Notes: a model not told the origin generated them from the letters alone. Shown: positions 16,021 through 28,646, counted from the first letter of the stretch. The stretch: 64,000 nucleotides of DNA from Ornithobacterium rhinotracheale (GCF_022832975.1 NZ_CP094846.1:1997501-2061500); one strand, 5' to 3'. Numbers and translations: made by a program.

Positions 16021-19000
16021 TTATTTTGTTGATTTTTTACTTTTTAATTCTTCGTATTCTTTCTGAGAACCTACAATCATATTTTGGTAAGCTTTAAGAC
16101 CTGTACCTGCTGGAATTAAGTGACCTACAATCACATTTTCTTTCAATCCGTTCAAGTCGTCTACCTTACCAGCAACTGCTGCTTCGTTCAATACTTTTGT
16201 AGTTTCCTGGAATGATGCGGCAGAGATAAACGATTTAGTCTGTAACGCTGCTCTAGTGATACCTTGTAGCACTGGCTCTGCTGTAGCTGGCATTGCATCA
16301 CGAGCAACTACCAATTTAGCATCATCTCTACGAAGTTTTGAATTTTCATCTCTCAACTCACGAACAGAAACAATTTGTCCCGGTTTCAACACTTCACTAT
16401 CTCCTGCATCTTCTACGACCTTCATTCCAAAGATTCTATCGTTTTCCTCGATAAAGTCGATTTTATGTTCCAAACTTGAATCTAAGAAACGAGTATCTCC
16501 TGCATCGATGATTCTTACTTTTCTCATCATCTGTCTTACGATGATTTCGAAGTGTTTATCATCAATTTTCACCCCTTGTAAACGATACACATCTTGGATT
16601 TCGTTTACTAAGTATTCTTGAACGGCAGTAGGCCCTTTAATATTCAAGATATCAGTCGGAGTAATAGCTCCATCAGACAACGGCATACCCGCACGGATAA
16701 AGTCGTTTTCTTGAACTAAGATTTGGTTTGAAAGTTTCACCAAGTATTTCTTGATTTCACCTGTACGAGATTCTACGATGATTTCGCGGTTACCTCTCTT
16801 AACTTTACCAAAGCTTACTACTCCATCGATTTCAGAAACTACTGCAGGGTTTGAAGGGTTACGCGCTTCGAAAAGCTCTGTTACCCTTGGTAAACCACCC
16901 GTGATATCCCCTGATTTTGCAGAAGATCTTGGGATTTTTACCAATGTTTTACCCGCGATAATTTCTTCACCATCGTCTACGATAAGGTGTGCACCTACTG
17001 GTAGGTTGTAAGATTTCTCTTCGCCACTCTTATCCACAACAATCAACGATGGGATTAATTTTTTATTTCTTGATTCAGAAATTACTTTTTCGGTAAATCC
17101 TGTTTGGTCGTCTGTTTCTAATTGGAAAGTTTCACCTTGAGTTAAGTTTTCAAACTTAATTTTACCCGCAGTTTCTGCAATAATCACAGCGTTATAAGGA
17201 TCCCAAGAGTTGATTGCCTCTCCTTTAATTACTTTTTGTCCATCGCTTACATATAAAATCGAACCATAAGAAATGTTGTTTGTCATTACGACATCACCAT
17301 TCTTATTAATCAACTTCATCTCAGCAGTACGAGAAACTACCACTTTTATTGGCTCTCCTGCTTCATCTTTAGAATCTACGGTTCTTAATTCATCAAACTC
17401 TACAGTACCTTCTTGCTTAGCTCTTAAAGTAGACTGCTCAGAAACGTTACCCGCAGTACCCCCTTGGTGGAATGTACGAAGCGTAAGCTGAGTACCTGGC
17501 TCCCCAATTGATTGTGCTGCGATTACCCCTACAGTTTCACCCATTTGAACTGGCTTACCAGTTGCAAGGTTTCTACCGTAACATTTAGCACAGATTCCTG
17601 ATTTAGAATCACATGTTAAAGGAGAACGCACCTCGATTGTATCTACACCTGCAGCATCAATTTTAGCAGCGATTTCCTCATCAATTAATTGATCAGCTTC
17701 TACTAAAATATCTCCAGTTTCAGGGTCATATACATTTTGCAATGATGTTCTACCTAAAATTCTGTCTTTTAGTGGCTCTATGATTTCATCATTTTTCTTC
17801 AATGCTGAAACTTCAAGACCTCTCAATGTACCACAATCTTCTTCGTTGATGATCACATCTTGAGAAACATCCACCAAACGACGAGTTAAGTAACCTGCGT
17901 CGGCAGTTTTCAACGCCGTATCCGCAAGACCTTTACGCGCACCGTGGGTAGAGATAAAGTATTCCAAGATTGATAAACCTTCGCGGAAGTTTGATACAAT
18001 TGGGTTTTCGATAATGTCCCCTCCTGTAGAACCTGCTTTCTGCGGTTTTGCCATCAATCCACGCATACCACTCAACTGACGAATCTGCTCTTTAGAACCA
18101 CGCGCACCAGAATCAAGCATCATAAATACTGAGTTGAATCCTTGTTTGTCTTCACGCATACGCTTCATTACAATTTCAGTAAGGTTTGCGTTGGTGTTTG
18201 TCCAAACATCGATCACTTGGTTATAACGCTCGTTGTTGGTGATAAGACCCATGTTATAGTTTCCACGAATCGCATCTACTTCATCAATCGCATTTTGAAT
18301 CATTTCTGATTTTTGCTCAGGAATTAAGATATCTCCCAATGAGAAAGAAAGTCCACCCTCGAATGCGTTCATGTATCCTAAGGTTTTCATTCTATCCAAG
18401 AATTTTGCAGTAGTAGGGAAATCTGTTTGTTTCAAAATGCTACCAATTACATTTCTCAAAGATTTTTTAGTTAAAACCTCATTGATGTAACCTACTTCTT
18501 CTGGAACAATTTTGTTGAATAAAACACGACCTACAGAAGTTTCGATAAGCTTCATTTTGAACTCGCCGTCCTCTTTTACTCTTACCTTAACCTTGATTGG
18601 AGCGTTTAATTCAGCTTTTCCTTCGTTATATGCGATCTGTACTTCTTCGTCTGAATAGAAAGTTAAGCCTTCTCCAATTACTTTCTCCTCCTCTGTTGAA
18701 TGTTTGATTTTGGTCATATAATATAGACCCAATACCATATCCTGAGAAGGTACCGCAATTGGCGAACCGTTTGCTGGGTTCAAAATGTTTTGAGAACCAA
18801 GCATCAATAATTGAGCTTCCAAAATTGCTTCTGGACCAAGTGGTAAGTGAACCGCCATCTGGTCACCATCGAAGTCGGCGTTAAACGCTGTACACGCAAG
18901 CGGGTGCAAACGGATTGCTTTACCTTCGATCAATTTTGGTTGGAATGCCTGAATACCAAGACGGTGCAAGGTAGGGGCACGGTTAAGTAGCACTGGGTGT

Positions 19001-20301
19001 CCTTTTAATACATTTTCTAAAATATCCCAAACTACTGGCTCTTTTCTATCAATAATCTTTTTAGCTGATTTTACCGTTTTTACAATTCCTCTTTCGATTA
19101 ATTTTCTAACGATAAATGGCTTATATAACTCAGCTGCCATATCTTTAGGCAATCCACACTCGTGTAATTCCAAATCTGGACCTACAACAATTACGGAACG
19201 AGCAGAATAATCCACACGCTTACCTAATAAGTTTTGACGGAAACGACCTTGCTTACCTTTCAATGAATCTGAAAGTGATTTCAGTGGGCGATTGCCATCA
19301 GCTTTTACGGCAGAGGATTTTCTTGTATTATCAAATAGTGAATCTACGGCCTCTTGTAGCATTCTTTTCTCGTTTCTTAGGATTACTTCTGGAGCTTTAA
19401 TTTCCAATAATCTCTTTAAACGATTGTTTCTAATGATTACACGGCGGTATAATTCATTTAAATCAGAGGTGGCAAAACGCCCACCATCTAGCGGCACTAG
19501 TGGTCTTAACTCTGGTGGAATCACAGGAATCACCTTCATAATCATCCACTCTGGGCGGTTTACTTTCCCATCTTGATTAGATTCTCTTAAAGACTCTACA
19601 ACTTGAAGCCTTTTCAAGGCTTCGGTTCTTCTTTGTTTTGAAGTTTCGTGGTTTGCCTTATGTCTTAAATCATATGAAAGCTCGTCTAAATCTATTCGCT
19701 TTAACAATTCTTCAAGACACTCAGCTCCCATTTTAGCGATGAACTTATTAGGGTCTGAATCTTCTAAATATTGATTATCCAATGGCAAAGTCTCCATAAT
19801 GTCCAAATATTCCTCCTCGGTAAGGAAGTCCATTTGGTTCAGCTCCTCGCCATCGGGTCTCTTAGCGATACCTGGCTGAATTACTACATAACGCTCGTAG
19901 TAAACAATCATATCTAATTTCTTAGACGGGATTCCTAAAATGTATCCTAATTTGTTTGGTAATGAACGGAAATACCAAATATGGGCTACTGGCACCACAA
20001 GATTGATATGTCCAATTCTATCTCTTCGTACTTTTTTCTCGGTAACTTCTACCCCACAACGGTCGCAGACGATTCCTTTGTAACGAATTCTTTTATATTT
20101 TCCACAAGCACATTCGTAATCTTTTACCGGACCAAAAATTCTCTCGCAAAACAAACCGTCTCTTTCTGGTTTGTGCGTACGATAGTTGATGGTTTCTGGT
20201 TTTAAGACTTCACCATGTGAAGCTTGTAAAATAGTTTCCGGAGAAGCTAAACCAATTCTGATTTTATCGAATTTGCTAGTGTTGTTTTTATTTGTTGACA
20301 T
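16021..20301 (-). CDS. rpoC: RNA polymerase subunit beta'
   Basis: The 1426-residue catalytic subunit of RNA polymerase. The N-terminal zinc site (CACGKYKR...CDRCGVE), the absolutely conserved NADFDGDQ magnesium-binding loop (near residue 475) and the second zinc cluster ([13 protein letters not shown]) are intact. Trigger-loop and bridge-helix sequences ([18 protein letters not shown]) are also present. It lies 45 bases after rpoB in the same transcript. Confidence 0.99.
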   Translation of the reverse strand: MSTNKNNTSKFDKIRIGLASPETILQASHGEVLKPETINYRTHKPERDGLFCERIFGPVKDYECACGKYKRIRYKGIVCDRCGVEVTEKKVRRDRIGHINLVVPVAHIWYFRSLPNKLGYILGIPSKKLDMIVYYERYVVIQPGIAKRPDGEELNQMDFLTEEEYLDIMETLPLDNQYLEDSDPNKFIAKMGAECLEELLKRIDLDELSYDLRHKANHETSKQRRTEALKRLQVVESLRESNQDGKVNRPEWMIMKVIPVIPPELRPLVPLDGGRFATSDLNELYRRVIIRNNRLKRLLEIKAPEVILRNEKRMLQEAVDSLFDNTRKSSAVKADGNRPLKSLSDSLKGKQGRFRQNLLGKRVDYSARSVIVVGPDLELHECGLPKDMAAELYKPFIVRKLIERGIVKTVKSAKKIIDRKEPVVWDILENVLKGHPVLLNRAPTLHRLGIQAFQPKLIEGKAIRLHPLACTAFNADFDGDQMAVHLPLGPEAILEAQLLMLGSQNILNPANGSPIAVPSQDMVLGLYYMTKIKHSTEEEKVIGEGLTFYSDEEVQIAYNEGKAELNAPIKVKVRVKEDGEFKMKLIETSVGRVLFNKIVPEEVGYINEVLTKKSLRNVIGSILKQTDFPTTAKFLDRMKTLGYMNAFEGGLSFSLGDILIPEQKSEMIQNAIDEVDAIRGNYNMGLITNNERYNQVIDVWTNTNANLTEIVMKRMREDKQGFNSVFMMLDSGARGSKEQIRQLSGMRGLMAKPQKAGSTGGDIIENPIVSNFREGLSILEYFISTHGARKGLADTALKTADAGYLTRRLVDVSQDVIINEEDCGTLRGLEVSALKKNDEIIEPLKDRILGRTSLQNVYDPETGDILVEADQLIDEEIAAKIDAAGVDTIEVRSPLTCDSKSGICAKCYGRNLATGKPVQMGETVGVIAAQSIGEPGTQLTLRTFHQGGTAGNVSEQSTLRAKQEGTVEFDELRTVDSKDEAGEPIKVVVSRTAEMKLINKNGDVVMTNNISYGSILYVSDGQKVIKGEAINSWDPYNAVIIAETAGKIKFENLTQGETFQLETDDQTGFTEKVISESRNKKLIPSLIVVDKSGEEKSYNLPVGAHLIVDDGEEIIAGKTLVKIPRSSAKSGDITGGLPRVTELFEARNPSNPAVVSEIDGVVSFGKVKRGNREIIVESRTGEIKKYLVKLSNQILVQENDFIRAGMPLSDGAITPTDILNIKGPTAVQEYLVNEIQDVYRLQGVKIDDKHFEIIVRQMMRKVRIIDAGDTRFLDSSLEHKIDFIEENDRIFGMKVVEDAGDSEVLKPGQIVSVRELRDENSKLRRDDAKLVVARDAMPATAEPVLQGITRAALQTKSFISAASFQETTKVLNEAAVAGKVDDLNGLKENVIVGHLIPAGTGLKAYQNMIVGSQKEYEELKSKKSTK

Positions 20302-20346
20302 AGACTGTGCTATATATTATTTTAAATTAAATAAACGATGGTTTTC

Positions 20347-23300
20347 TTATTGTGGATTTTCATCTTCTGATGAAAGCAAATCAATATCTAAACCTAAACC
20401 TTTAAGTTCATGCAATAATACATTGAAAGATTCTGGAATACCAGGCTCTGGCATTGGATTACCTTTCACGATTGCATTGTATGTATTGGCTCTACCTAGA
20501 ACATCATCAGATTTCACGGTTAAGATTTCTCTCAAGATGTTTGATGCACCATATGCTTCTAGTGCCCAAACCTCCATCTCACCAAAACGCTGACCACCGA
20601 ATTGTGCTTTACCACCAAGTGGCTGCTGAGTAATCAATGAATATGGACCGATAGAACGCGCGTGCATTTTATCATCTACCATGTGACCTAGTTTCAACAT
20701 GTAGATAACTCCTACCGTTGCTTTTTGGTCAAATCTTTCTCCCGTACCACCATCGTATAGATAAGTAGTTCCGTATCTTGGCACACCTGCTTTATCAGTA
20801 AGCTCATTAATTTCTTTGATATGAGCACCATCAAAAATAGGTGTAGCATATTTTTGTCCTAAGTTTCTACCTGCCCATCCGAGTACGGTCTCAAAAATCT
20901 GACCGATGTTCATACGAGAAGGTACCCCTAGCGGGTTCAATACAATGTCTACTGGCGTACCATCGGCAAGGAAAGGCATATCCTCATCTCTTACGATACG
21001 AGCTACGATACCTTTGTTACCGTGACGACCCGCCATTTTATCTCCAACCTTAAGTTTTCGTTTTTTAGCAATATAAATTTTAGCTAATTTCACGATACCT
21101 GAAGGCAGTTCATCTCCCACAGAAATGGTAAATCTTTCTCTGTTCAATACTCCTTGTAGGTCGTTGTATTTAATTTTGAAGTTGTGTAACAGTTGTTTTA
21201 CCAATTCGTTTAAGTGATCATCTGTTGTCCAGTTTCCACCTGTTAAGTTTTGGTAATCATCTACACTACTCAATAATTTTTGAGTGAATTTAGCCCCTTT
21301 TGGAATAATCTCCTCATTTAAGTCATTGAATACGCCTTGAGAAGTTTTTCCATTTAATAATTTATACAGTTTTTCTAGTAAAACTTCTCTTAACTCATCA
21401 AAGTTTTTCTGGAAGTCTTCGTCTAGTTTTTCAATCGTAATCTTATCTTTTGCTCTCTTATTCTTATCTTTAATACTACGAGCAAATAATTTTTTATCAA
21501 TTACTACACCTCTAAGCGATGGCGTTGCTTTCAATGAAGCATCTTTCACATCACCTGCTTTGTCTCCAAAGATTGCACGAAGTAATTTTTCTTCTGGCGT
21601 AGGATCAGATTCACCTTTTGGAGTGATTTTTCCAATTAAGATATCTCCAGGTTTCACTTCTGCACCGATGCGAATCATACCATTTTCATCAAGGTCTTTA
21701 GTCGCTTCTTCCGATACGTTTGGAATATCGTTTGTAAGCTCCTCCATACCTAGCTTGGTATCTCTCACATCCATAGTATATTCATCTATGTGAATTGAAG
21801 TAAACCAATCTTCTCTTACTGCTTTTTCAGAAATTACAATCGCATCCTCGAAGTTATATCCTTTCCAAGGCATGAATGATACAAGCAAGTTTCTACCTAA
21901 AGCAAGCTCTCCGTTTTCAGTAGCATAACCTTCGCACAAAACTTGTCCTTTTTGAACTTTGTCTCCAACTTTCACAATTGGTTTCAAATTGATAGAAGTT
22001 CCTTGGTTAGTTTTTCTAAACTTAATTAAGTTATAGGTTTTTTCAGCTGGGTCAAAGCTTACTATATCTTGCTCTTCGGTTCTTTCGTATGCAATGATAA
22101 TCTTACGAGCATCAACATAGCGAACTTCACCATTTCCTTCAGCATTGATTAATATTCTTGAATCTCTTGCTACAGCACCTTCCAATCCAGTACCTACGAT
22201 TGGTGCTTGTGGTTTTAATAAAGGAACGGCTTGACGCATCATGTTTGATCCCATCAATGCACGGTTCGCATCATCGTGTTCCAAGAAAGGAATCAAAGAT
22301 GCGGAAATCGATGCAATCTGGTTTGGAGCAACATCCATTAAGTTTACCTCAGAAGGATCCACTACTGGGAAGTCTCCATCTTCACGAGCAATTACACGAT
22401 CGTTCAAGAACTTACCATGATCATCCAAAGGAGCGTTTGCTTGAGCTATTATCTTATCTTCTTCCTCCTCGGCTGTTAAATAAATAGGTGCTTTTTGTAG
22501 ATCTACAACACCATTTTCCGCAGTTCTATAAGGAGTTTCTAGGAATCCCATGCTGTTTACTTTTGCATAAACACAAAGAGAGGAAATCAAACCAATGTTT
22601 GGTCCCTCTGGCGTTTCAATAGGACAAAGTCTACCGTAGTGAGTATAGTGAACATCACGCACCTCAAAACCTGCTCTTTCACGAGAAAGACCTCCAGGTC
22701 CTAAGGCTGATAAACGACGCTTGTGAGTAACCTCAGACAATGGGTTGGTTTGGTCCATAAACTGAGACAACTGGTTGGTACCAAAGAATGAATTGATAAC
22801 AGAAGACAAAGTCTTTGCATTAATCAAATCGATTGGCGTAAACACCTCGTTGTCACGAACATTCATACGCTCACGAATTGTACGCGCCATACGGTTCAAT
22901 CCTACTCCAAATTGGTTTGCCATCTGCTCACCTACAGTTCTTACACGACGGTTAGACAAGTGGTCAATATCATCTACTTCAGCTTTAGAGTTCACTAGTT
23001 CTATCAAGTATTTAACAATAGAGATAATATCTTCTTTAGTTAAAACTTGGATATTTTCGGGAATATCTAAAGACAATTTTTTGTTTAATCTGTAACGACC
23101 AACTTCACCTAAGCTATATCGAGCGTCTGAGAAGAACAATTTATCAATAATACCACGAGCAGTTTCCTCATCTGGTGGCTCAGCGTTACGAAGTTGACGA
23201 TAAATGTATTCAACAGCTTCTTTCTCGGTGTTGGTTGGGTCTTTTTGTAAAGTGTTTAAGATAATTGCGTAATCTTGCGCTTTGTTATCTTCCTTGTGCA

Positions 23301-24192
23301 AAAGGATAGTTTTAACACCCGCATCCAAAATCTCTTCGATATGTTCTTTTTCAAGAATTGTTTCACGATCGAGTACAATTTCATTACGCTCAATAGATAC
23401 CACTTCACCTGTATCTTCATCTACGAAATCTTCGTGCCAAGTGTTCAAAACACGAGCAGCCAAAGTTCTACCTAAAGCTTTAGTCAAGTTGGACTTATTA
23501 GCTTTAACTTCTTCAGCTAAATCAAAGATTTCTAAAATATCTTTATCTCTTTCATAACCAATAGCTCTTAACAAAGTCGTAAGTGGAAGTTTTTTCTTAC
23601 GATCGATGTAAGCATACATTACGCTGTTAATATCTGTTGCAAATTCAATCCACGAACCTTTGAATGGAATGATACGAGAAGAATATAATTTTGTACCATT
23701 TGCGTGGAATGATTGACCAAAGAATACCCCTGGAGAACGGTGTAACTGGGAAACGATAACACGCTCAGCACCATTAATCACAAAAGAACCGCTAGGAGTC
23801 ATATATGGAATGGTTCCTAAATAAACATCTTGAACTACAGTTTCAAAATCTTCGTGCTCAGGATCTGTACAATACAGTTTTAAACGAGCTTTTAAAGGAA
23901 CGCTATAAGTTAAACCTCTTTCGATACACTCTTGAATTGAGTAACGTGGAGAATCCACAAAATAATCTAAAAATTCTAAAACAAATTGATTGCGTGTATC
24001 GGTGATTGGGAAGTTCTCTGCAAAAGTTTTGAAAAGACCTTCGTGTTTTCGTTGATCTGGTCTTGTTTCTAATTGGAAAAAATCTTCAAAAGACTTTAAT
24101 TGAATATCCAAAAAATCTGGAATTTCCGCAACATCTTTTGCAGTGGAAAAATTAACTCTAGAATTATTTTTTGTCGCCAATTTCGTATGCAT
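20347..24192 (-). CDS. rpoB: RNA polymerase subunit beta
   Basis: The 1281-residue beta subunit, partner of beta' in the active site and target of rifampicin. The rifampicin region reads [20 protein letters not shown] with the usual sensitive-type residues, and the conserved GRHGNKG and [20 protein letters not shown] blocks are present near the C-terminus. The open frame extends to a TTG at 24243, but the ATG at 24190-24192 ([10 protein letters not shown]) is chosen because homologous N-termini begin close to it and the extra residues look random. A hairpin-bearing spacer of 157 bases separates it from rplL. Confidence 0.98.
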   Translation of the reverse strand: MHTKLATKNNSRVNFSTAKDVAEIPDFLDIQLKSFEDFFQLETRPDQRKHEGLFKTFAENFPITDTRNQFVLEFLDYFVDSPRYSIQECIERGLTYSVPLKARLKLYCTDPEHEDFETVVQDVYLGTIPYMTPSGSFVINGAERVIVSQLHRSPGVFFGQSFHANGTKLYSSRIIPFKGSWIEFATDINSVMYAYIDRKKKLPLTTLLRAIGYERDKDILEIFDLAEEVKANKSNLTKALGRTLAARVLNTWHEDFVDEDTGEVVSIERNEIVLDRETILEKEHIEEILDAGVKTILLHKEDNKAQDYAIILNTLQKDPTNTEKEAVEYIYRQLRNAEPPDEETARGIIDKLFFSDARYSLGEVGRYRLNKKLSLDIPENIQVLTKEDIISIVKYLIELVNSKAEVDDIDHLSNRRVRTVGEQMANQFGVGLNRMARTIRERMNVRDNEVFTPIDLINAKTLSSVINSFFGTNQLSQFMDQTNPLSEVTHKRRLSALGPGGLSRERAGFEVRDVHYTHYGRLCPIETPEGPNIGLISSLCVYAKVNSMGFLETPYRTAENGVVDLQKAPIYLTAEEEEDKIIAQANAPLDDHGKFLNDRVIAREDGDFPVVDPSEVNLMDVAPNQIASISASLIPFLEHDDANRALMGSNMMRQAVPLLKPQAPIVGTGLEGAVARDSRILINAEGNGEVRYVDARKIIIAYERTEEQDIVSFDPAEKTYNLIKFRKTNQGTSINLKPIVKVGDKVQKGQVLCEGYATENGELALGRNLLVSFMPWKGYNFEDAIVISEKAVREDWFTSIHIDEYTMDVRDTKLGMEELTNDIPNVSEEATKDLDENGMIRIGAEVKPGDILIGKITPKGESDPTPEEKLLRAIFGDKAGDVKDASLKATPSLRGVVIDKKLFARSIKDKNKRAKDKITIEKLDEDFQKNFDELREVLLEKLYKLLNGKTSQGVFNDLNEEIIPKGAKFTQKLLSSVDDYQNLTGGNWTTDDHLNELVKQLLHNFKIKYNDLQGVLNRERFTISVGDELPSGIVKLAKIYIAKKRKLKVGDKMAGRHGNKGIVARIVRDEDMPFLADGTPVDIVLNPLGVPSRMNIGQIFETVLGWAGRNLGQKYATPIFDGAHIKEINELTDKAGVPRYGTTYLYDGGTGERFDQKATVGVIYMLKLGHMVDDKMHARSIGPYSLITQQPLGGKAQFGGQRFGEMEVWALEAYGASNILREILTVKSDDVLGRANTYNAIVKGNPMPEPGIPESFNVLLHELKGLGLDIDLLSSEDENPQ

Positions 24193-24259
24193 ATTGGTTA
24201 ATATGAAATTTAGTTTGCATTGTAAAAAAAGGGGGTTCTGCAATGCACCAGAACAGGGC

Positions 24260-24329
24260 GTTACTTAACACAAGTAACTAAAATGTAAAATAGGCTTAGA
24301 CCTATCACATAGCGTGAAGGTCTAAACCT
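24260..24329 (-). promoter_or_regulatory. two hairpins in the rplL-rpoB spacer (possible attenuator)
   Basis: First in transcription order is a 12-base stem (24318-24329 with 24292-24303); its one imperfect pair is G-U only in the leftward RNA, an A-C mismatch in the other. Next is a perfect 7-base stem GTTACTT/AAGTAAC (24260-24278). Neither has a strong T run. In enterobacteria a partial terminator and an RNase III site occupy this same spacer, setting the rpoB:rplL ratio; a similar role is inferred. Confidence 0.55.
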
Positions 24330-24349
24330 TAAATTTATTAATTAGTAAA

Positions 24350-24727
24350 TTACTTAAGCTCTACTTCAGCTCCAGCTTCTTCTAATTGTTTTTTAAGAGC
24401 TTCAGCTTCGTCTTTAGCAACTCCTTCTTTTACAGTTTGTGGAGCACCATCAACTAAATCTTTAGCTTCTTTCAATCCTTTACCAGTTAATTCTTTAACT
24501 AATTTTACAACTGCTAATTTTGAGCTACCAGCTGATTTAAGGATTACATCGAATTCTGATTTTTCTTCAGCAGCATCACCTCCTCCAGCAGCAGCAGGAC
24601 CAGCAACAGCAACTGCAGCAGCAGCTGGCTCGATACCATACTCTTCTTTAAGGATTTCAGCTAATTCGTTTACTTCTTTAACTGTTAAGTTTACTAATTC
24701 TTCTGCTAATTGTTTTAAATCTGCCAT
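24350..24727 (-). CDS. rplL: 50S ribosomal protein L7/L12
   Basis: A 125-residue stalk protein that recruits translation factors to the ribosome. The N-terminal dimerisation helix, the Ala/Gly-rich hinge (about 33-52) and the C-terminal domain with [20 protein letters not shown] are all in place. It lies 47 bases downstream of rplJ and upstream of the hairpin-containing spacer before rpoB. Confidence 0.98.
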   Translation of the reverse strand: MADLKQLAEELVNLTVKEVNELAEILKEEYGIEPAAAAVAVAGPAAAGGGDAAEEKSEFDVILKSAGSSKLAVVKLVKELTGKGLKEAKDLVDGAPQTVKEGVAKDEAEALKKQLEEAGAEVELK

Positions 24728-24774
24728 TTTAAATGTTTTTTTAAATTTTACTTATTATTAAATTGAGTGTTTTA

Positions 24775-25299
24775 TTATTCTGCACGCTCACCAAGCGCTT
24801 TGACCAATCCAGAAATGGTTTGTCCACCACTTTGTAACTGAGATAGAACTGTCTTGATTGGAGATTGTAGCAATGCCACAACATCTGCGATAAGTTCCTC
24901 CTTAGATTTAAGGTTAGATAATACTTCAACTTTGTCGTCGCCAACATAGATAGCTGAATCAATCCATGCACCTTTTAAGATTGGTTTTTCTGATTTTTTT
25001 CTAAACTCTTGAATTACTTTTGCAGGAGCATTTTCTTTGTCAGAAACCATGATTGCGGTGTTCCCTTTAAGGGTTTCGTACAATTCTTCATAATCTCTAT
25101 CTTCAATGCTTTCCATTGCTTTTTGCAACAAAGTGTTTTTAACAACTCTAAGTTGAACACCTCTTTTAAAGCAAGCTCTTCTTAAGTTTGAAGTATCAGT
25201 TGAGTTTAATCCAGAAATATCTGATAAATAAACCGTATTTGTGCTATTTAGGACCTGAGTTAGGTCTTCTATCATTTGTGCTTTTTCTTCTCTTGTCAT
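24775..25299 (-). CDS. rplJ: 50S ribosomal protein L10
   Basis: A 174-residue L10, the base of the L7/L12 stalk and, in many bacteria, the translational repressor of its own operon. The N-terminal rRNA-binding domain (TREEKAQMIEDL, LRVVKNTLLQKA) is clear and the C-terminal helix that binds L7/L12 is present. It lies 18 bases after rplA. Confidence 0.97.
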   Translation of the reverse strand: MTREEKAQMIEDLTQVLNSTNTVYLSDISGLNSTDTSNLRRACFKRGVQLRVVKNTLLQKAMESIEDRDYEELYETLKGNTAIMVSDKENAPAKVIQEFRKKSEKPILKGAWIDSAIYVGDDKVEVLSNLKSKEELIADVVALLQSPIKTVLSQLQSGGQTISGLVKALGERAE

Positions 25300-25317
25300 G
25301 CTTCGATTTATTTATGA

Positions 25318-26007
25318 TTAAACACTTTTTGGATCTACTTGAACAGACGGACTCATAGTACTTGAAAGGTAAATACTTTTCATATAAGTTCCTTTAGCTG
25401 CAGTTGGTTTCATTTTCAAAAGAGTTTGGATTAATTCTTTTGCATTTTCTTGAAGTTTTACAGCTTCAAATGAAACTTTACCTATCACAGCGTGAACAAT
25501 ACCAGTTTTATCAACTCTAAAATCGATTTTACCAGATTTCACATCTGAAACCGCTTTAGCAACATCCATAGTTACAGTACCTGCTTTTGGGTTTGGCATC
25601 AAACCTCTAGGACCTAGAATTCTACCTAACGGACCTAATTTACCCATTACAGCTGGCATAGTAACGATTACATCAACATCTGTCCAACCTTCTTTTATCT
25701 TAGTCAAATATTCGTCTAAACCTACATAGTCTGCACCTGCATCTTTAGCTTCTTGCTCTTTATCAGGAGTAACTAATGCTAATACACGAACATCTTTACC
25801 TGTACCATGTGGTAATGAAACAACCCCACGCACCATTTGATTCGCTTTTTTAGGATCAACCCCTAATCTTACTGCGATATCTACAGATGCATCAAAGTTT
25901 GCATTACTGATTTCTTTAACTAAAGCTGATGCTTCTTCTAAAGAATATACTTTTGATTTATCGTATTTAGCAGCTACTTCTTTTTGTTTTTTTGTCAATT
26001 TTGCCAT
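25318..26007 (-). CDS. rplA: 50S ribosomal protein L1
   Basis: A 229-residue L1, which forms the mobile L1 stalk near the E site. The signature [17 protein letters not shown] is exact. In other bacteria L1 represses the rplK-rplA mRNA; no leader target was identified here. It is 14 bases downstream of rplK. Confidence 0.98.
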   Translation of the reverse strand: MAKLTKKQKEVAAKYDKSKVYSLEEASALVKEISNANFDASVDIAVRLGVDPKKANQMVRGVVSLPHGTGKDVRVLALVTPDKEQEAKDAGADYVGLDEYLTKIKEGWTDVDVIVTMPAVMGKLGPLGRILGPRGLMPNPKAGTVTMDVAKAVSDVKSGKIDFRVDKTGIVHAVIGKVSFEAVKLQENAKELIQTLLKMKPTAAKGTYMKSIYLSSTMSPSVQVDPKSV

Positions 26008-26021
26008 AATCTTCGTTTTAA

Positions 26022-26462
26022 TTATTCCGGTTTAGTTCCTCCTTTTACAGTTATACCCATAGAACGAGCTGTACCGGCAATCATTTTCATTGCAGATTCA
26101 ACAGTAAAACAGTTTAAATCAGGCATCTTATCCTCAGCAATTGTGCGGATTTGATCCCATGAAACGTTCGCTACTTTAACACGGTTTGGTTCAGATGACG
26201 CACCTTTGATTTTTGCAGCCTCTAGCAACTGAACCGCTGCTGGAGGAGTTTTAATTACAAAATCAAAAGATTTATCTTGATATACAGTAATTACAACTGG
26301 TAATACTTTACCCTGTTTTTCTTGTGTACGCCCGTTGAACTGCTTACAAAACTCCATGATGTTTACACCAGCAGCACCTAATGCAGGCCCTACAGGTGGC
26401 GAAGGATTCGCTTGTCCACCACGAACTTGTAGCTTTACAATTTTTTGTACTTTTTTTGCCAT
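26022..26462 (-). CDS. rplK: 50S ribosomal protein L11
   Basis: A 146-residue L11 of the GTPase-associated centre. The N-terminal [20 protein letters not shown] segment (thiostrepton region) and the C-terminal rRNA-binding [12 protein letters not shown] are intact. Stringent-response sensing through RelA depends on L11 in other bacteria. The gene follows nusG after 42 bases. Confidence 0.98.
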   Translation of the reverse strand: MAKKVQKIVKLQVRGGQANPSPPVGPALGAAGVNIMEFCKQFNGRTQEKQGKVLPVVITVYQDKSFDFVIKTPPAAVQLLEAAKIKGASSEPNRVKVANVSWDQIRTIAEDKMPDLNCFTVESAMKMIAGTARSMGITVKGGTKPE

Positions 26463-26504
26463 TTTAAATTTTTAAAAATTAAGCGTTATATATTTGGAAG
26501 CAGC

Positions 26505-27047
26505 CTAAATTTTTTCTACTTGCATGTAATTTAACTCAAGTGGTGTCTTTCTACCAAAGATAGAAACCATCACTTTAAGTTTTCTTTTATCTTCATTAAC
26601 TTCTTCAATCACCCCATTGAAGTTACCGAAAGGTCCATCAACTACTTTTACCGTTTCTCCTACTTGGTATGGTATATTTACAACATCTACCTCCTCTGCT
26701 ACATCATCCATTCTACCAAGCATTCGATTGATCTCACTTTTACGCATTGGAACAGGATCTCCGCCTTTAGTAGCGCTCAAGAAGCTAATGACTCCATTGA
26801 TATTTTTAATGATATGGGGAACCTCTCCTACTAAGCTAACTTCAATCATAACATAGCCAGGATAGAAAACTCTCTCTCTTTGAATTTTCTTCCCGTTCTT
26901 CACTTGAATAACTTTCTCTGTAGGAATTACAATCTGCCCTAAGTACTCTTCTAGACCTTGATACTTAATCTCGTCCTGAATAAGCTCTTTCACCTTATTT
27001 TCTCTACCACTAATGGTTTTCAAAACATACCATTTCATTTCGCTCAT
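26505..27047 (-). CDS. nusG: transcription termination/antitermination factor NusG
   Basis: A 180-residue NusG with an NGN domain (WYVLKTISGRENKVKELI at the N-terminus, YPGYVMIE) and a C-terminal KOW domain (VKVVDGPFGNFNGVIEEV). It binds the RNA polymerase clamp, suppresses pausing and can couple to ribosomal S10 or Rho. It follows secE by 16 bases, the usual bacterial arrangement. Confidence 0.98.
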   Translation of the reverse strand: MSEMKWYVLKTISGRENKVKELIQDEIKYQGLEEYLGQIVIPTEKVIQVKNGKKIQRERVFYPGYVMIEVSLVGEVPHIIKNINGVISFLSATKGGDPVPMRKSEINRMLGRMDDVAEEVDVVNIPYQVGETVKVVDGPFGNFNGVIEEVNEDKRKLKVMVSIFGRKTPLELNYMQVEKI

Positions 27048-27063
27048 AAGAATCGAGTTTAAA

Positions 27064-27258
27064 TTATTTCATCAGTTTATAAAAACCATTTATTGCATCA
27101 CTAAACAGAGTGTCTACACCAAACAACAATACCGCCAATATGAGAGTACATACAGCGATTACTATTGTGGATGATTGAAGTTCATTCCATTTAGGCCAGG
27201 TTACATGATGTGTAAACTCATTATAAGACCCTTTCAAAAAATCAACAATACCTTTCAT
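27064..27258 (-). CDS. secE: preprotein translocase subunit SecE
   Basis: A 64-residue single-span SecE that clamps the SecY channel. The amphipathic motif (HVTWPKWNELQSSTIVI) precedes one transmembrane helix (about residues 29-50). This short form is common outside enterobacteria. It lies between tRNA-Trp and nusG. Confidence 0.95.
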   Translation of the reverse strand: MKGIVDFLKGSYNEFTHHVTWPKWNELQSSTIVIAVCTLILAVLLFGVDTLFSDAINGFYKLMK

Positions 27259-27272
27259 GGAAATTTATTTAG

Positions 27273-27345
27273 CACGGGCGGTAGGGATCGAACCCACGAC
27301 CTTTGGTTTTGGAGACCACTGCTCTACCAGCTGAGCTACGCCCGT
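27273..27345 (-). tRNA. tRNA-Trp (anticodon CCA)
   Basis: Leftward cloverleaf with acceptor ACGGGCG/CGCCCGT, D-stem GCTC/GAGC, anticodon loop CTCCAAA and T-loop TTCGATC; discriminator G. The first anticodon-stem pair is a mismatch (G-A). CCA is not encoded. It lies 14 bases upstream of secE, a common location for tRNA-Trp. Confidence 0.93.
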
Positions 27346-27352
27346 ATGATAT

Positions 27353-27385
27353 AAGGTGTTTCTGCACTTAGGCAGAAAACACCTT
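27353..27385 (-). promoter_or_regulatory. hairpin in the tuf-tRNA-Trp spacer
   Basis: Inverted repeat AAGGTGTTTCTGC (27353-27365) with GCAGAAAACACCTT (27372-27385), one bulged base and a 6-base loop. Leftward it lacks a long T run, so a weak attenuator or a processing site that separates tuf mRNA from tRNA-Trp is more likely than a full terminator. Confidence 0.5.
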
Positions 27386-27411
27386 TATATGCTTATTACT
27401 TTCTTATTTTA

Positions 27412-28599
27412 TTAGTCTAAAATTTGAGTAACTTGTCCAGCACCTACAGTACGACCTCCTTCACGGATAGCAAAACGAAGACCGTCACTAAGTGCAATTG
27501 GCTGAATTAATTCAACTTCAATTGAGATGTTATCTCCAGGCATAACCATTTCCACACCTTCTGGTAAGTGAATTTCTCCAGTCACATCAGTTGTACGAAC
27601 GTAAAACTGTGGACGGTAGTTGTTTTTAAATGGAGTGTGACGTCCACCTTCTTCTTTTGTCAAGATATAAACCTCAGCTTTGAATTTTTTGTGAGGAGTA
27701 ACAGAACCTTGTTTCGCGATAACCATACCACGACGGATTTCTGATTTTTCAATACCTCTTAACAATAAACCTACGTTATCACCAGCTTCACCTCTATCTA
27801 AGATTTTACGGAACATCTCTACTCCAGTAATAGTTGAAGTTAATTTTTCTTCACCCATACCTACGATGTCAACAGGATCACCAGTATTGATAACACCAGA
27901 CTCGATACGACCAGTTGCTACAGTACCACGACCAGTAATTGAGAACACGTCCTCGATTGGCATCAAGAATGGTTTATCTTGATCTCTTTCAGGAATCTCG
28001 ATCCAAGAGTCAACTTGGTTCATCAATTCAGTAACTGAATCAACCCATTTTCGCTCACCATTCAAAGCACCTAAAGCAGAACCTTGAACTACAGGAGTGT
28101 TATCTCCGTCATATTCGTAAGATGACAACAAGTCACGAACTTCCATTTCTACAAGTTCCATCAACTCTTCGTCATCAACCATATCAGCTTTGTTTAAGAA
28201 AACAACGATACGAGGTACGTTTACCTGACGACATAATAAGATGTGCTCTCTAGTTTGTGGCATTGGACCATCTGTAGCAGCAACTACAAGGATAGCACCA
28301 TCCATCTGAGCAGCACCAGTAACCATGTTCTTAACGTAATCCGCGTGACCAGGACAGTCTACGTGAGCGTAGTGTCTGTTTGCAGTTTGATACTCTACGT
28401 GAGAAGAGTTAATTGTAATACCTCTCTCTTTTTCTTCTGGAGCATTATCGATTTGGTCAAAAGCCCTTGCTTCTGAATAACCTAAATCAGCTAATACTTT
28501 AGTAATCGCAGCAGTTAAAGTAGTCTTACCGTGGTCAACGTGCCCGATAGTACCGATATTTAAATGCGGCTTGTCTCTGTTAAAAGTTTCCTTTGCCAT
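27412..28599 (-). CDS. tuf: elongation factor Tu
   Basis: A 395-residue EF-Tu. The GTPase motifs are complete: GHVDHGKTT (P loop), the [11 protein letters not shown] effector segment, DCPGHADY and NKADM; the residue before the catalytic His region is standard. It delivers aminoacyl-tRNA to the ribosome. It is the only tuf copy in this window and lies in a tRNA-tuf-secE-nusG arrangement rather than after fusA. Confidence 0.99.
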   Translation of the reverse strand: MAKETFNRDKPHLNIGTIGHVDHGKTTLTAAITKVLADLGYSEARAFDQIDNAPEEKERGITINSSHVEYQTANRHYAHVDCPGHADYVKNMVTGAAQMDGAILVVAATDGPMPQTREHILLCRQVNVPRIVVFLNKADMVDDEELMELVEMEVRDLLSSYEYDGDNTPVVQGSALGALNGERKWVDSVTELMNQVDSWIEIPERDQDKPFLMPIEDVFSITGRGTVATGRIESGVINTGDPVDIVGMGEEKLTSTITGVEMFRKILDRGEAGDNVGLLLRGIEKSEIRRGMVIAKQGSVTPHKKFKAEVYILTKEEGGRHTPFKNNYRPQFYVRTTDVTGEIHLPEGVEMVMPGDNISIEVELIQPIALSDGLRFAIREGGRTVGAGQVTQILD

Positions 28600-28646
28600 G
28601 TCTTAAATAATTAAATTCTATTTGTGTTAAATTGATTCGACATTTG

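Noticed and set aside
20186-20593. Rightward open frame of 135 codons across the rpoC/rpoB junction
   Set aside because: Antisense shadow of two highly conserved genes; no promoter or homology. Other antisense frames within rpoB, rpoC and ribosomal genes were rejected for the same reason.
24193-24243. TTG start extending RpoB by 17 residues
   Set aside because: The ATG at 24190-24192 fits homologous N-termini; the extra residues look random and lie in the regulatory spacer.
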